Below the pieces are notes generated by a model that was not told where the DNA came from, made no database searches, and saw only the letters and a list, made by a program, of their open reading frames with translations. Position numbers and translations under genes: made by a program. A stretch of 57,727 bases of DNA from Prorocentrum cordatum (taxonomy: Eukaryota; Sar; Dinophyceae; Prorocentrales; Prorocentraceae), in contig CAUYUJ010017864.1 of assembly GCA_963575745.1 (NCBI GenBank), forward strand, positions 89,969-147,695, read 5' to 3'. Numbering within the stretch: the stretch's first letter is position 1; each line of letters opens with the position of its first letter. This document shows, piece after piece, positions 42,471 through 51,660 of the stretch.

Positions 42471-42791
42471 CTCCGCTCCGCGGTGCGGGTGGCTCGGAAA
42501 GGCTCAGGACGCTGACGCCTGGAAACTGGGAGGTGGATACAGTGGAGGCCATGTCCACAGGAGACCTTCCGCGCGCGAGAGACCCAACCCTGAGGCCCCA
42601 GGGCGTCCATCGGTTTTTGGGGTGGGAACGTCGCGCTCCCCATCGCAAGAGCATCGTGACCCTCGAAACACCCAGGGCACCCTCTGGAGGCAAGCAGAGG
42701 TGCTCCTTGGCAGGGGCCTCCCCTGGAGCGCGTGGCTCCGCTCCGCGGCGCGGGCCGGCTCGGAGAGGCTCGGGATGCCGACGCCCGTGGA
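42471..42791. repeat. Direct ~54-bp repeats flanking TIR element copy 2
   Basis: 42471-42523 and 42737-42791 share CTCCGCTCCGCGG, GCTCGGA-AGGCTC and GACGC at an offset of 266 bp. The TIR element lies between them. Confidence 0.8.
42536..42725. mobile_element. MITE-like TIR element, copy 2 (diverged)
   Basis: Begins GATACAGTGGAGGCC and ends near CAGGGGCCTCCCCTGG. It shares with copy 1 the block CCAA-CCTGAG--CCC-AGGGCGTCCAYCGRTTTT and AAGCAGRGGTGCTYCTTGGCA, in the same order and orientation. The right inverted repeat is mutated. Confidence 0.75.
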
Positions 42792-43986
42792 CCAGAAAAA
42801 AACAAACGACACCACCCCACCCGCGGCCCCACGGGCCGCAGCGTGTACGCGGACATCTGGCGTGGGCTGTTGCATGGTGCACGCTGCGGCCCCCGATGGG
42901 CCGCGGCGCAACATGGAGGGCCGCAGGTGGCGTGGTGCCGCCTCTTGTCTGGCCGAGCCTGGAAGCCGGGAAGCGGACAGCTGGTCGTGCCGCAGTGGCG
43001 GCGGGCTGGGACCGGCGGGGCGGCGCGCTGTCCAAGAAGCTGCCGGCCGCGTCTCCTTGGCCGCGGCCTTGCCGCGCGACGCCAACGGGGAGCCCCCAGA
43101 CGCAGCGGCACGCGCTGATGTGCCACTGCGGTGAGTCTGGGCCGCTCCCACGGAAGAACAAGCAAAGCTTGTGATCTCCCACGAACAGAGGGAGTGGAAC
43201 TACATGCTTTTCCCACCAGGTTTGGGGCGCGCGCCGGGGGAAGAGGGGGCGCACCAGGGCCACAATGGTCCACCGGTCAGCTCAGGGCCACCTCGAGGTC
43301 ACCGCGGGGCGGGGGGCAACCTGGGGCCACCTCAGGACCACACTTGGCGGGTGCCGAAAACCCTGAATCAAACATTCTTGCCATCTCTTGGGGGCGCATC
43401 GTTTGCTTCCGCCGCCTTCCGCCGAGCTTCCGCTGGCTTCCGCCGGCGGAACCGCCCTCGTCTCACTGCCGCCACCCCTCCGCCACCCCGCCGCCGAGGC
43501 AGAGATGCCAGCTCCCTCGATCCTCGAACGGGCGCGGCCGTGGGCGAAGCGCACCGCCTGCGCACTCCGCGTGCCCCCCCCCGCTCCATGCCAGACGTCC
43601 GCCGATAGGACTTTTTGCAGCCCGCGGCCCCAAGAGGTCCCGACCCCTTCCCCAGGGGCCCCAGAGGTCCGCGGCCCCAGAGGTCCCTCTTTCTCTAGAA
43701 AAATCGATCCTCTCTCTAGCCGCCTGCACCGGAGCCATCGGCCCCTTCCCCAGGGGCAGCTTGGCGCCCAGAGCCACTCTGGCAGCCCTGGTGGCGCCCC
43801 GCGCATCGGGGCGACCGGCCGACGACCGGGCCGCCCGCGGCAGCAGTGGGCGACATCTGCGCTTTTGAGGTAGCTCGGTGCTTTCATCTTTGGCGGGCGT
43901 TCCCTTTGTGGCGCGGGCGGCGCGCAGGCGCCGCTTGCGCTTCCTCCGTTTTCCCCGCCCACGCGTCCCTCCGAATGCTTGGCCAT
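42792..43986. other. Unassigned GC-rich sequence
   Basis: Overlapping open frames on both strands without recognised motifs. Confidence 0.4.
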
Positions 43987-44043
43987 TCTCTCTCTCTCTC
44001 TCTCTACCTCTCTACCTCTCTCTCTCTCTCTACCTCTCTCTCC
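43987..44043. repeat. (CT)n microsatellite
   Basis: CT dinucleotides interrupted three times by ACCT. Confidence 0.95.
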
Positions 44044-44589
44044 CGGGGCCGAATAACGGGCCACGGAAGCCGAAATCGAGGAGATTCGCCCGGATTGACA
44101 AGATCAGATCGTCGGAAATCTGGAATTGCTCCAGGCGGTCGCCGTCCTCCCCCAAAAACGGCAAGGCCCGTCCGAAGTCCCGCCTTCCACAAGCACACGC
44201 CACGCTGCGCCGACGCCGTCTGGCCCTCGGGACGACCGCTGACAGCGTGCCCGAGAGACCCTCCTCCATCCCACAGACCTCGTGAAACGTACATTGACAC
44301 GCTGTTCAAAAACCGCCGACCCTGTCGGCGTGTGCGAGGGGCTTGGCTGTTCGAGTCGTCGTCTCCGTCGGTCGTCGCCTCCGTCGTCCCCTTTCCCTGC
44401 AGCTTCCTTCTCAAGCTCGTGAGCGAGAGAAAAATCTAGCAGTGTCGTAATCGAGTCGAAGGGAAGCCCCTTCCCTTTGATCCCTTCCCCAGGGGGGGGG
44501 GGTCCCGGGGGGGGTCCCGGGGGGGTCGGGGGCAGATTCGTTTTTCCTCGGGCGGCCTAGAAACCTCGAAAACACTCCAAATGAGGTCC
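44044..44589. other. Unassigned sequence
   Basis: G-rich runs occur at about 44491-44530 (GGGGGGGGGGTCCC). No gene recognised. Confidence 0.4.
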
Positions 44590-44818
44590 GAATGCCCAAG
44601 ATGGCCCCCGAGACGGCCCAAGAGGGCCCCGAGTCGCCCAAAGATCGGCCGAAAACGCCCAAGATAGCCCCAAGACCGTCCAAGAAGCCTCCAAGACGTC
44701 CCAGGCCCCCTCCAAGAGACCCCCAGGAAGCCCCAAGAGGCCCCCACAAGGCTTCCAAGCGGCCCCTAAGAGCTTCCCAAGAGGCCCACAAACTACCCCC
44801 AAGAGGGCCCCAAGAGCG
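44590..44818. repeat. ~15-bp degenerate minisatellite, CCCAAGANGGCCC family
   Basis: More than ten diverged units of CCCAAGA-GGCCC with variable spacers. The same family reappears at 57370-57727. Confidence 0.8.
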
Positions 44819-44830
44819 CTCGTCGTCGTT

Positions 44831-44885
<55 letters not shown>
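44819..44885. repeat. (CGT)n microsatellite
   Basis: About 67 bp of CGT/GTC triplets following the minisatellite directly. Confidence 0.97.
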
Positions 44886-44886
<1 letters not shown>

Positions 44887-45875
44887 AATTCAGGGTCGGC
44901 GGCACCGGCCGTAAGGCCTTTGCAATCAAAGCGCTCGATAGCTCAGGCACTTGATAAAAAACGTGTGTTTCGGACACCCCTGCGTCTGGGCCACAAGAAC
45001 CTCGTGCCAGCACTGAGGTAGTGCCGACCACACAAGGACCGAAAAGCAAGAACCGTCAGCTTACTCTTGACGAGCCTTGTAGGAGCCCTTTCTTTTGTCG
45101 GGGATGGACAGACCCCCCTTTAGTAAAACGTGGTTTAGTGAAAACGACCTGAGGCCCAAACCTGGCGGGCGCAAACCTGGAAAATGACGGCCACGGCGCC
45201 CTCTCGAGAACCGAAAACGGACAATTCACTAATCGACGTGTCACTCTTGGGGGTTCTGTCCACCCCCGATTTTGGTATTGCTATCACGTCCGTGACCGGC
45301 CTCGCCCCCCCTTCGCCTGCCCCACCGGCTCACGCCAGGCTTCGCGACGGCGCCGTGTGGGAGGGAGCCATTCCTGGGCACTCGTAGACACAAACGAAGG
45401 GGCCCCAGGACACACAAATAAATACACACAAATAAAAATATTCCCCATATTTTCCTATATTTTCTGGGTTTTCGTCTTCCCCCCACTCCACTTCCCATAT
45501 TTTCCCATATTTTCTGGGGAATCGACGATTAATTGTGTCTGTGTTTTTTTCCCTCCTGAACAAACACAGGCGACGCTGGCACGCATCGTGACGTGACCGG
45601 CTCCCTCTGCCCCGGCCACGCCTGGCATCGCCAGGCAATGAAACAGCGCGGTCTAGACGTGCACCGATCTGATTTTTCCGCGGCGCGAACCCACAAAGGT
45701 TCCAAGCTCTTCCCTGGATGCAGCTCGGCATCCCGGCGCCGTTCTCGGTGGCCCTCGGGCCCGAGAATAAGGGGCCCCGGGGGCGGAAGTCTGGGCAGAA
45801 CGCCGGGATTGAGACACATCCCCCGCAGAGCGCACCCTCATAGCGGCCAGAAGGACGCAGCCGGGGCAAGGGGGT
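44886..45875. other. Unassigned sequence with a short AT-rich repeat pair
   Basis: CCCATATTTTCC-ATATTTTCTGGG occurs at about 45443-45470 and 45497-45521. Nothing else is recognised. Confidence 0.45.
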
Positions 45876-45919
45876 GAGAGAGGAGGAGGAGGAGGAGGAG
45901 GAGGAGGAGGAGGAGGAGA
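45876..45919. repeat. (GGA)n array at the 3' side of LINE C
   Basis: On the - strand this reads (CTC)n and follows the LINE C stop codon by about 32 bases. It may be the LINE's 3' tail or the target array. Confidence 0.93.
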
Positions 45920-45950
45920 CGAGCGTAGAGAGGGCCGTCCTGTCTGCATA

Positions 45951-48900
45951 CTACCTGACAAACCCGGCCCCGCCCGCGGCGCCTAGCGGCTGGGCGGCAA
46001 GGGCGGGGGCCTCCTGCCCGTCGGGCATGGGCACGAAGTTCGGCACGTCGATGGACGCAGCCGAAAATTTATATTGTAGGCGGCTGGGCGGCGAAGCGGC
46101 GGCGATGAGTAAGGGGGGACAGGCGGGCGCAGGATCAGAGCGGGGTGCCAACGGAGCGAAGGACGGGGGAAGAAGAGGCGACGGCGATAGGCCTTTTCCA
46201 GTTTGCCCCTCACGAGTTGGGGTGCCTGCCGTCGGAGAGGCCGTTGAGGGTAGCGTCGCCCTCTGTGAGCCCGATGCCGCCGAGGACGGTGAACAGGGAG
46301 CAATACACGGTGACGGCGCCACTGGAGTCGGCGAGGCCGCTCTCAAAGTCCCCGCAGAGCATGAAGCCGGTCCTGACAAGGTCATTGGAGCACAGGACGC
46401 CGAAGTTGAAGCAATACCCGATACAGACAATGTCGATCTCGGAGAATCTGACAGGAGGTCGTGCCCAGAGCCAGCTCGAGACCCGTACTCACAATTTAAG
46501 CCAGTAGAGACTTCAGGCTCGCAATATACTCGGGGAACCTGGGCAGGCGGGCTCGAGGAGCACCCACCCCCAGGATTTTGCGTACTGACGCCAGCAAGAG
46601 ACGTGATCTCACAACTTACTCCTGAGCCCTTATTTACATCAGAGGCGGTCGACCTCCGAGCTCGAGACAGAGGCTCGCAACTTACTCCAGAGCCGTTATT
46701 TCCAACAGAGGCGGTCGACCTCCGCGATCTAACGCCAGTGGCCGCAGGGCTCGAGGAGCACCCTGCAGCAGAGACCTGGAGAAGGAAAGAGGCAGGGTCG
46801 ACGTCCCCATCTCCATCGGCGTCATCTCCATCTTCAGATTCCATTGTTGAGACCAGTAGAGAAAGGTAGCGGACCGCTCCGCAGGCAGTGACCGTGGGCA
46901 GGACCTCGACTCCATCGCTGTCCACAAGAAGGTCGCGTACACGTTGTGGCGCAGCTCGTCCCATGTATTGCCTCATCTCTCTGCGAATCTCACGAAGTGC
47001 CTGGTAATGTCGATCGGCCGCCTCCTCCCACCGCTCGTGCTGAGTCAAGGCGTGGCGAGGCTCATTCAGCCACCGAAGGTAAGCAACAGAGTTGAGGCGC
47101 CCCTCACGAGAAGTGTCCCAGGCAATCGAGCAGATATGACGAGCGAGTTCGTCGAGTGTGCCACTCCAACCAGAAGAATCCACCCAGTCCAACGCATCTA
47201 ATTTGGCGCGCACGTACGGGATGCACCAAAGCCACCAGTCAGCACGGCCACTCTCGGGGTCATCCAGGCGCAAGACCCAGCGCGTAGCCCTTGAAGCAAT
47301 ACCTTCGGCAAGGACAGCTGGTGGTGCATGCGCTGGAGGGGCAGAGTGTGGATGGCCAGCAAGATTCAGAACAGGAGTTCCAGGTGACGGCGTCGACGTC
47401 GGAGGGGTGGCAGCGTTAGGGCACAACAGCTGTTCAGGAAGGGCAGGGTCCTCTCGAACAGGAAGTCCACCAGCACGGAGGCGGTCGACACGCTTGATAG
47501 CCGCTCGATATTCACGCTCGAGCCGAGCCCCATCCACCTCACATGCGGTTGGGACAGTCAGCGCCGCTGCATGAACCGCTGAGAGCACCACGGTGGCGGT
47601 CAGCGGCCACGAGAACATGGATGCCGCAGGCAGCGGCGAGGTTGCCGCGGGAACGGGCGCCCGCACGTTCACGCCCTGTCCTGAAGGCAGGGCTTCGCAC
47701 TGAGCCAAAGCGCCAGCAGAGACGGGCACAGGGCACTCTGGCTGGAGAGCGGGTTGGCCGTCTTCATCAGAGCCCCTGGAAGAACCCGACAGAGCACCAC
47801 CGCGCACCGAAGGACCATGCAACACCTCGTCGTCGGACGGACTGGGTGGGACCAGGCCTGGGATAGGGGCCACGGCGTCGGAGCTCACACTGGAGGTGGA
47901 CGAGGAAGTGAGCACCTCACACTGAGGCTGCCTGCGGCGGGTCGCCTGGACAACAGGAGGAGGTTCCCACCGTTTCAACTTGCCCGAAGGTCTGGCCAGA
48001 CGAGAGGTGCGGACGGCGGCCTCAACATAACTGCGTAGCTGACGAGGGGTCGACACAAGCGCACCCTGCCGAGCATGGTTGAAGACCTGGTAATAGACAT
48101 AGAGAGCCTCGAAGTGGTCAGGGTGGGGATGGGTGAGGCCAAGACGCTGAGCCAGGGGACGAGGCAGGGCACGTTGTAGTCCGTTGCTGACGGCCTGGTA
48201 CAATTTAGGGCAGCGGAGATAATGCTGCTGCCGATCTGGGCTAGGGCATCCGAAACGGCACCGAAGTTTACCCCGTGGGTGGATAATCCTATAGGACGTC
48301 AGCCATCCATGCCCCCAAGTCCGTAAGGCCGCCATAGCCCAGCTTTGCGGGACCAATGCCAGGAGCTCCTGAATAGCGGGCCAGTGAATCTGGTTGAGGA
48401 AGGGGTGGTAAGCCGTGAAGAGCGGGGTAAGGTGGCGAATCAGCATAGCGTGCAGAGGTCTGTGCATACACATATTCAGACCCAGTGAGCGAGCAGCCGC
48501 ACGTTGTAGCTTGGGTCTTCGTGTCGTAACCGCAGCTTCCTCACGAATAGCCGAGCGAGCAGCGACAAGTAGGGGCTCCTGAGACCTCACGTGGACCAGC
48601 TCAAGGTGTTCGACAAACGCAGGGGATTTCCAGAAAGCTGGATAAACACGAGAGCGATCCATAGAAACCAAAGGGATATCGTCAAACTTCCCCTCCACGA
48701 CCTCTCTGTGCCAAAGCAGAGCCGTTTGCCGCAGCAGCCGCAGGTATTCCTCATAGCCCTGGAAGGTGTGAATAGCAGCACGCAGGTGAGCAGCAGTAGC
48801 ATGGGCAGCCCACGATGGGATCTGAGGACCACCCCAGGCCGGGAGCTCCAGGACCGATTCGTTCGAAAAGAGGCCGAGGGGAGCACGAAGAACTTGGGCG

Positions 48901-51647
48901 ATAGCACCACGCTCAATGGGCAGGAACCATTCGGGCATAGGGAGGAATTGTGCAACATAAGCCAAACAAGGATAAACCCGCGTGCGGTATAAGATACAAT
49001 TAGTACAGACCGACGCAACCCCACGTCCCAACATCCGAGAGCGAGATCGTGCCTTCATGAGCGGGCCCCTCCAGTTCATGTCGACCGTCGAATCAGGGCC
49101 CAAAATCATCCCAAGATAAAGTAACCAACCCTCAACAGCAAAGCCTGACCAGGCGCCCGCAATCGAGGCGAGCTGGGCTTGGGTCATAGTTTTCAGGGTT
49201 TCGGTCATGCCGCCTACGAGAGGGACCAGGGTGCACTTGCTGATCTTAATCTTGAGGCCCGCAATCTTTTCCATGACACCAAGGACCCGCACCAGGATAC
49301 GCAGAGAGGCCAGCTCATACAGGACAGCGCCTAGATCATCGGCACAAGCACGGCATATCCCCAGTCGACGATGCTCGATGCTCCGCTCGAGGTCGGCCAG
49401 CATGGGAGAGGAGGCGAGAGCATATAAAGACCCCGAGAGACCACAGCCCTGGATGATGCCCGAGCGGATCCAGAAGATGGTCGCGTAGTGTCCCCCATCA
49501 AGGACCACACCTTCCACTGCCAAATACATCCATCCCACGAAAGCAAGGACCTCGACGGGGAGCCCAAGAGAGCCCAATAGTTGTAGCAAGAAGGCCTGCG
49601 ACAAGCTCGGAAAGGCCTGCCCGTAGTCAAACCCGACGAGGACAGGGGAGCGACGCTGAGCAAGAGGATGTTGAGAAGCAAGCCGAGCATGGACATCAAG
49701 CTCAAGCACGCTATGGCAGAAATTCCGTCCTCTGATGAATCCTCGCTGGGAAGCAGGCGCCACGGCTTGGACGACAGGCTCGAGTACCCGATTCATGACC
49801 GAGCTCAGGATCTTAACGTCGGTGTTTCGCAGCCCCAGGACCCGTATCTTATCAGGAGACCGAGAACAAATCCCAGACGGCTGATCTGAGTCGTCCACAC
49901 CCTTGGGGAGAAACGCCTGGAGGGTGACGCTGGCGGAGGCGAACAACGACTGACCTTGGCATAGCCACCCGAACATCCTGGCCAGGTGCTGGGCGCCAAA
50001 GTCGCACGCCAACCAGGCCGCGTAGGGCAGCCCGTCGACACCGGGCGCAGAGTGACGGGCACGACGAAGAACCTTCCGAAACATTGAGGTCATAGGACAG
50101 TGCAGGTCAATGTCGGAGGCCTTGGTGAGGAACCTATCGAGGTACATCTGGGCCATGACAGGGTGGGGCTCTTTCTTGGAGAAGACAGGGGTCCAGTAGG
50201 CCGCCAGGGCCGCAGTGCGCTCCCTAACCTCTGAGATGGGGCCCTCTGGGGTGTTGACCGCGGACAGTATCAGGCGCTTCGAAAACGGGGCCCATATGGA
50301 GGCCTTCCTCTCAAGAGCTCGCAGAAGCGTGGCCGAACTAGGCCGCCAAGCAGAGGAGGAGCCTGAGGGAGCACGATCAGCAGCAGCAGCAGCAAGCTCT
50401 TTTTCGCAGACCAGCCGATGTACTCCAGCAGCCCACTGCTCGAAGGACGGGGCGTGGCACAGCGAGACGACCTGGCCGTCGACCGTCAGAGCGTCGGCGG
50501 CGTGCTGGGAGGTCTCGATGAGTTTGAGGGCGAGGGCAGCATCTTGACGCCACACAGCTCGCGCTATCCCCCGAGCAACCAGCTGCAGCGTCCCAGGCAA
50601 GTCAGGGGCCGAGAAGAAGAGGATGTTGCGGGCCTCCCTGGCGGCCTCCTTCATCATGTACTTATAGTGCTCTGTGGCCACAGGTGGGCTCCATCGGAGC
50701 AAATCCTCAGCACTATCAGCAACCATTCCTCGGAGTCGGCGCTGAAAGGCAACAGAGGTGAAGATGTGCTTGGGAATGGGCCGCTCAGAAGCAGGACGCG
50801 CACCACGAAGTCGCAGCCGAATCGAAAGAGCAGCATGATCAGAGATGCCCTGGGAGCTCAGGTGCTCTGGCGTGTCCACCGTGTTGACCTCGGTCATGAG
50901 CTGACACATCATCCAGCCTGTGGCAGAGCAGAAGAAGCGGTCGATGATGTTGATGGAATTGGTGAACTTACAGAAGTGGGTGGCCGCTTCAGAGTTAACT
51001 TCCATCATCTTGCCAAGTGTAGCCGCCCAAATTGGAGCATGAACCTTATGGTCATGGGTCTGCTGTCGCTGTACACCGGTAGGTCGGTGAAAGATAAGAG
51101 AAGAATCGAAACTGTAGTTGAGGTCCCCCATGACAACCACGAAGTACGAGAGTGGGTCATCAGCAGCACGACGCAGAGCACAACCGATCTGCTCACAGAC
51201 AGATTGTACCTCACCCTTGGTCAAGCCGTGATTGTGAACGTTGAAGATCACCAGCTGTGTACTCCCAAGTGCCACATCAACACGAAGCACCCTGCCTCTG
51301 ACCAGAGGCACCGCACAGCTACTGACCGAAGTAGATGAGAAAGGAGGAAGAATGACTGCAACTCCCCCAGAGCCGCGGACAACCTCTCCGACGTCATCTT
51401 CACAAAAGCTACTGTGGACAATGGCCGTGGAAGAAAGCCTTGTCACGAAGTCGTTCAACTCAAACCGATCCGCATGCACTTCCTGGAGAGCCAAGATGGA
51501 TCGCCCAGGCTGTAATCTGCTTAGGTAAGATAGCTTAGGCGAGGCCCTCGCCCCACCAAATTGAAGAAGAGCACGTGCATTCCAGGTCATGAATGTGAGG
51601 CTGGCTGTGATCTCTCCGCCGACCTGCCCCACTGGAAGCACAAACAT
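45951..51647 (-). CDS. LINE C ORF2: endonuclease-reverse transcriptase with long C-terminal extension
   Basis: Nicks target DNA and copies element RNA. The start at 51647 was chosen because it is the first ATG after the ORF1 stop; the frame is open further upstream, but that part is ORF1 read in another phase. Residues 15-280 are an EEP endonuclease: WNAR (22-25), LQEVH (54-58), VHNHG, GDLNY (174-178) and SDHAAL (269-274), so all catalytic motifs are present. Residues of about 500-900 are RT: motif A VGFDYGQAFPS (Asp 674), motif B SGIIQGCGLSGS (729-740), motif C CRACADDLG (Asp 770-771) and motif D GLKIKISKC. A Cys knuckle C-x3-C-x7-H-x3-C lies at 1130-1146. No RNase H was seen. About 750 Ser/Pro/Ala-rich residues follow, far more than usual after this knuckle. 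Confidence 0.93.
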   Translation of the reverse strand: MFVLPVGQVGGEITASLTFMTWNARALLQFGGARASPKLSYLSRLQPGRSILALQEVHADRFELNDFVTRLSSTAIVHSSFCEDDVGEVVRGSGGVAVILPPFSSTSVSSCAVPLVRGRVLRVDVALGSTQLVIFNVHNHGLTKGEVQSVCEQIGCALRRAADDPLSYFVVVMGDLNYSFDSSLIFHRPTGVQRQQTHDHKVHAPIWAATLGKMMEVNSEAATHFCKFTNSINIIDRFFCSATGWMMCQLMTEVNTVDTPEHLSSQGISDHAALSIRLRLRGARPASERPIPKHIFTSVAFQRRLRGMVADSAEDLLRWSPPVATEHYKYMMKEAAREARNILFFSAPDLPGTLQLVARGIARAVWRQDAALALKLIETSQHAADALTVDGQVVSLCHAPSFEQWAAGVHRLVCEKELAAAAADRAPSGSSSAWRPSSATLLRALERKASIWAPFSKRLILSAVNTPEGPISEVRERTAALAAYWTPVFSKKEPHPVMAQMYLDRFLTKASDIDLHCPMTSMFRKVLRRARHSAPGVDGLPYAAWLACDFGAQHLARMFGWLCQGQSLFASASVTLQAFLPKGVDDSDQPSGICSRSPDKIRVLGLRNTDVKILSSVMNRVLEPVVQAVAPASQRGFIRGRNFCHSVLELDVHARLASQHPLAQRRSPVLVGFDYGQAFPSLSQAFLLQLLGSLGLPVEVLAFVGWMYLAVEGVVLDGGHYATIFWIRSGIIQGCGLSGSLYALASSPMLADLERSIEHRRLGICRACADDLGAVLYELASLRILVRVLGVMEKIAGLKIKISKCTLVPLVGGMTETLKTMTQAQLASIAGAWSGFAVEGWLLYLGMILGPDSTVDMNWRGPLMKARSRSRMLGRGVASVCTNCILYRTRVYPCLAYVAQFLPMPEWFLPIERGAIAQVLRAPLGLFSNESVLELPAWGGPQIPSWAAHATAAHLRAAIHTFQGYEEYLRLLRQTALLWHREVVEGKFDDIPLVSMDRSRVYPAFWKSPAFVEHLELVHVRSQEPLLVAARSAIREEAAVTTRRPKLQRAAARSLGLNMCMHRPLHAMLIRHLTPLFTAYHPFLNQIHWPAIQELLALVPQSWAMAALRTWGHGWLTSYRIIHPRGKLRCRFGCPSPDRQQHYLRCPKLYQAVSNGLQRALPRPLAQRLGLTHPHPDHFEALYVYYQVFNHARQGALVSTPRQLRSYVEAAVRTSRLARPSGKLKRWEPPPVVQATRRRQPQCEVLTSSSTSSVSSDAVAPIPGLVPPSPSDDEVLHGPSVRGGALSGSSRGSDEDGQPALQPECPVPVSAGALAQCEALPSGQGVNVRAPVPAATSPLPAASMFSWPLTATVVLSAVHAAALTVPTACEVDGARLEREYRAAIKRVDRLRAGGLPVREDPALPEQLLCPNAATPPTSTPSPGTPVLNLAGHPHSAPPAHAPPAVLAEGIASRATRWVLRLDDPESGRADWWLWCIPYVRAKLDALDWVDSSGWSGTLDELARHICSIAWDTSREGRLNSVAYLRWLNEPRHALTQHERWEEAADRHYQALREIRREMRQYMGRAAPQRVRDLLVDSDGVEVLPTVTACGAVRYLSLLVSTMESEDGDDADGDGDVDPASFLLQVSAAGCSSSPAATGVRSRRSTASVGNNGSGVSCEPLSRARRSTASDVNKGSGVSCEITSLAGVSTQNPGGGCSSSPPAQVPRVYCEPEVSTGLNCEYGSRAGSGHDLLSDSPRSTLSVSGIASTSASCAPMTLSGPASCSAGTLRAASPTPVAPSPCIAPCSPSSAASGSQRATLPSTASPTAGTPTREGQTGKGLSPSPLLPPSFAPLAPRSDPAPACPPLLIAAASPPSRLQYKFSAASIDVPNFVPMPDGQEAPALAAQPLGAAGGAGFVR
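46608..46739 (-). repeat. 66-bp in-frame tandem repeat in ORF2 tail
   Basis: Two diverged 66-bp copies share CAACTTACTCC-GAGCC and CAGAGGCGGTCGACCTCCG. Translated on the - strand they give the RRSTAS--N-GSGVSCE pattern twice. A weaker third copy lies near 46490. Confidence 0.85.
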
Positions 51648-51660
51648 ACTGGTGATGGCG

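Noticed and set aside
41829-43273. Several overlapping open frames of 180-400 codons on both strands between 41.8 and 43.9 kb
   Set aside because: They overlap in up to six phases, contain a MITE and direct repeats, and show no recognised motif. High GC alone explains them.
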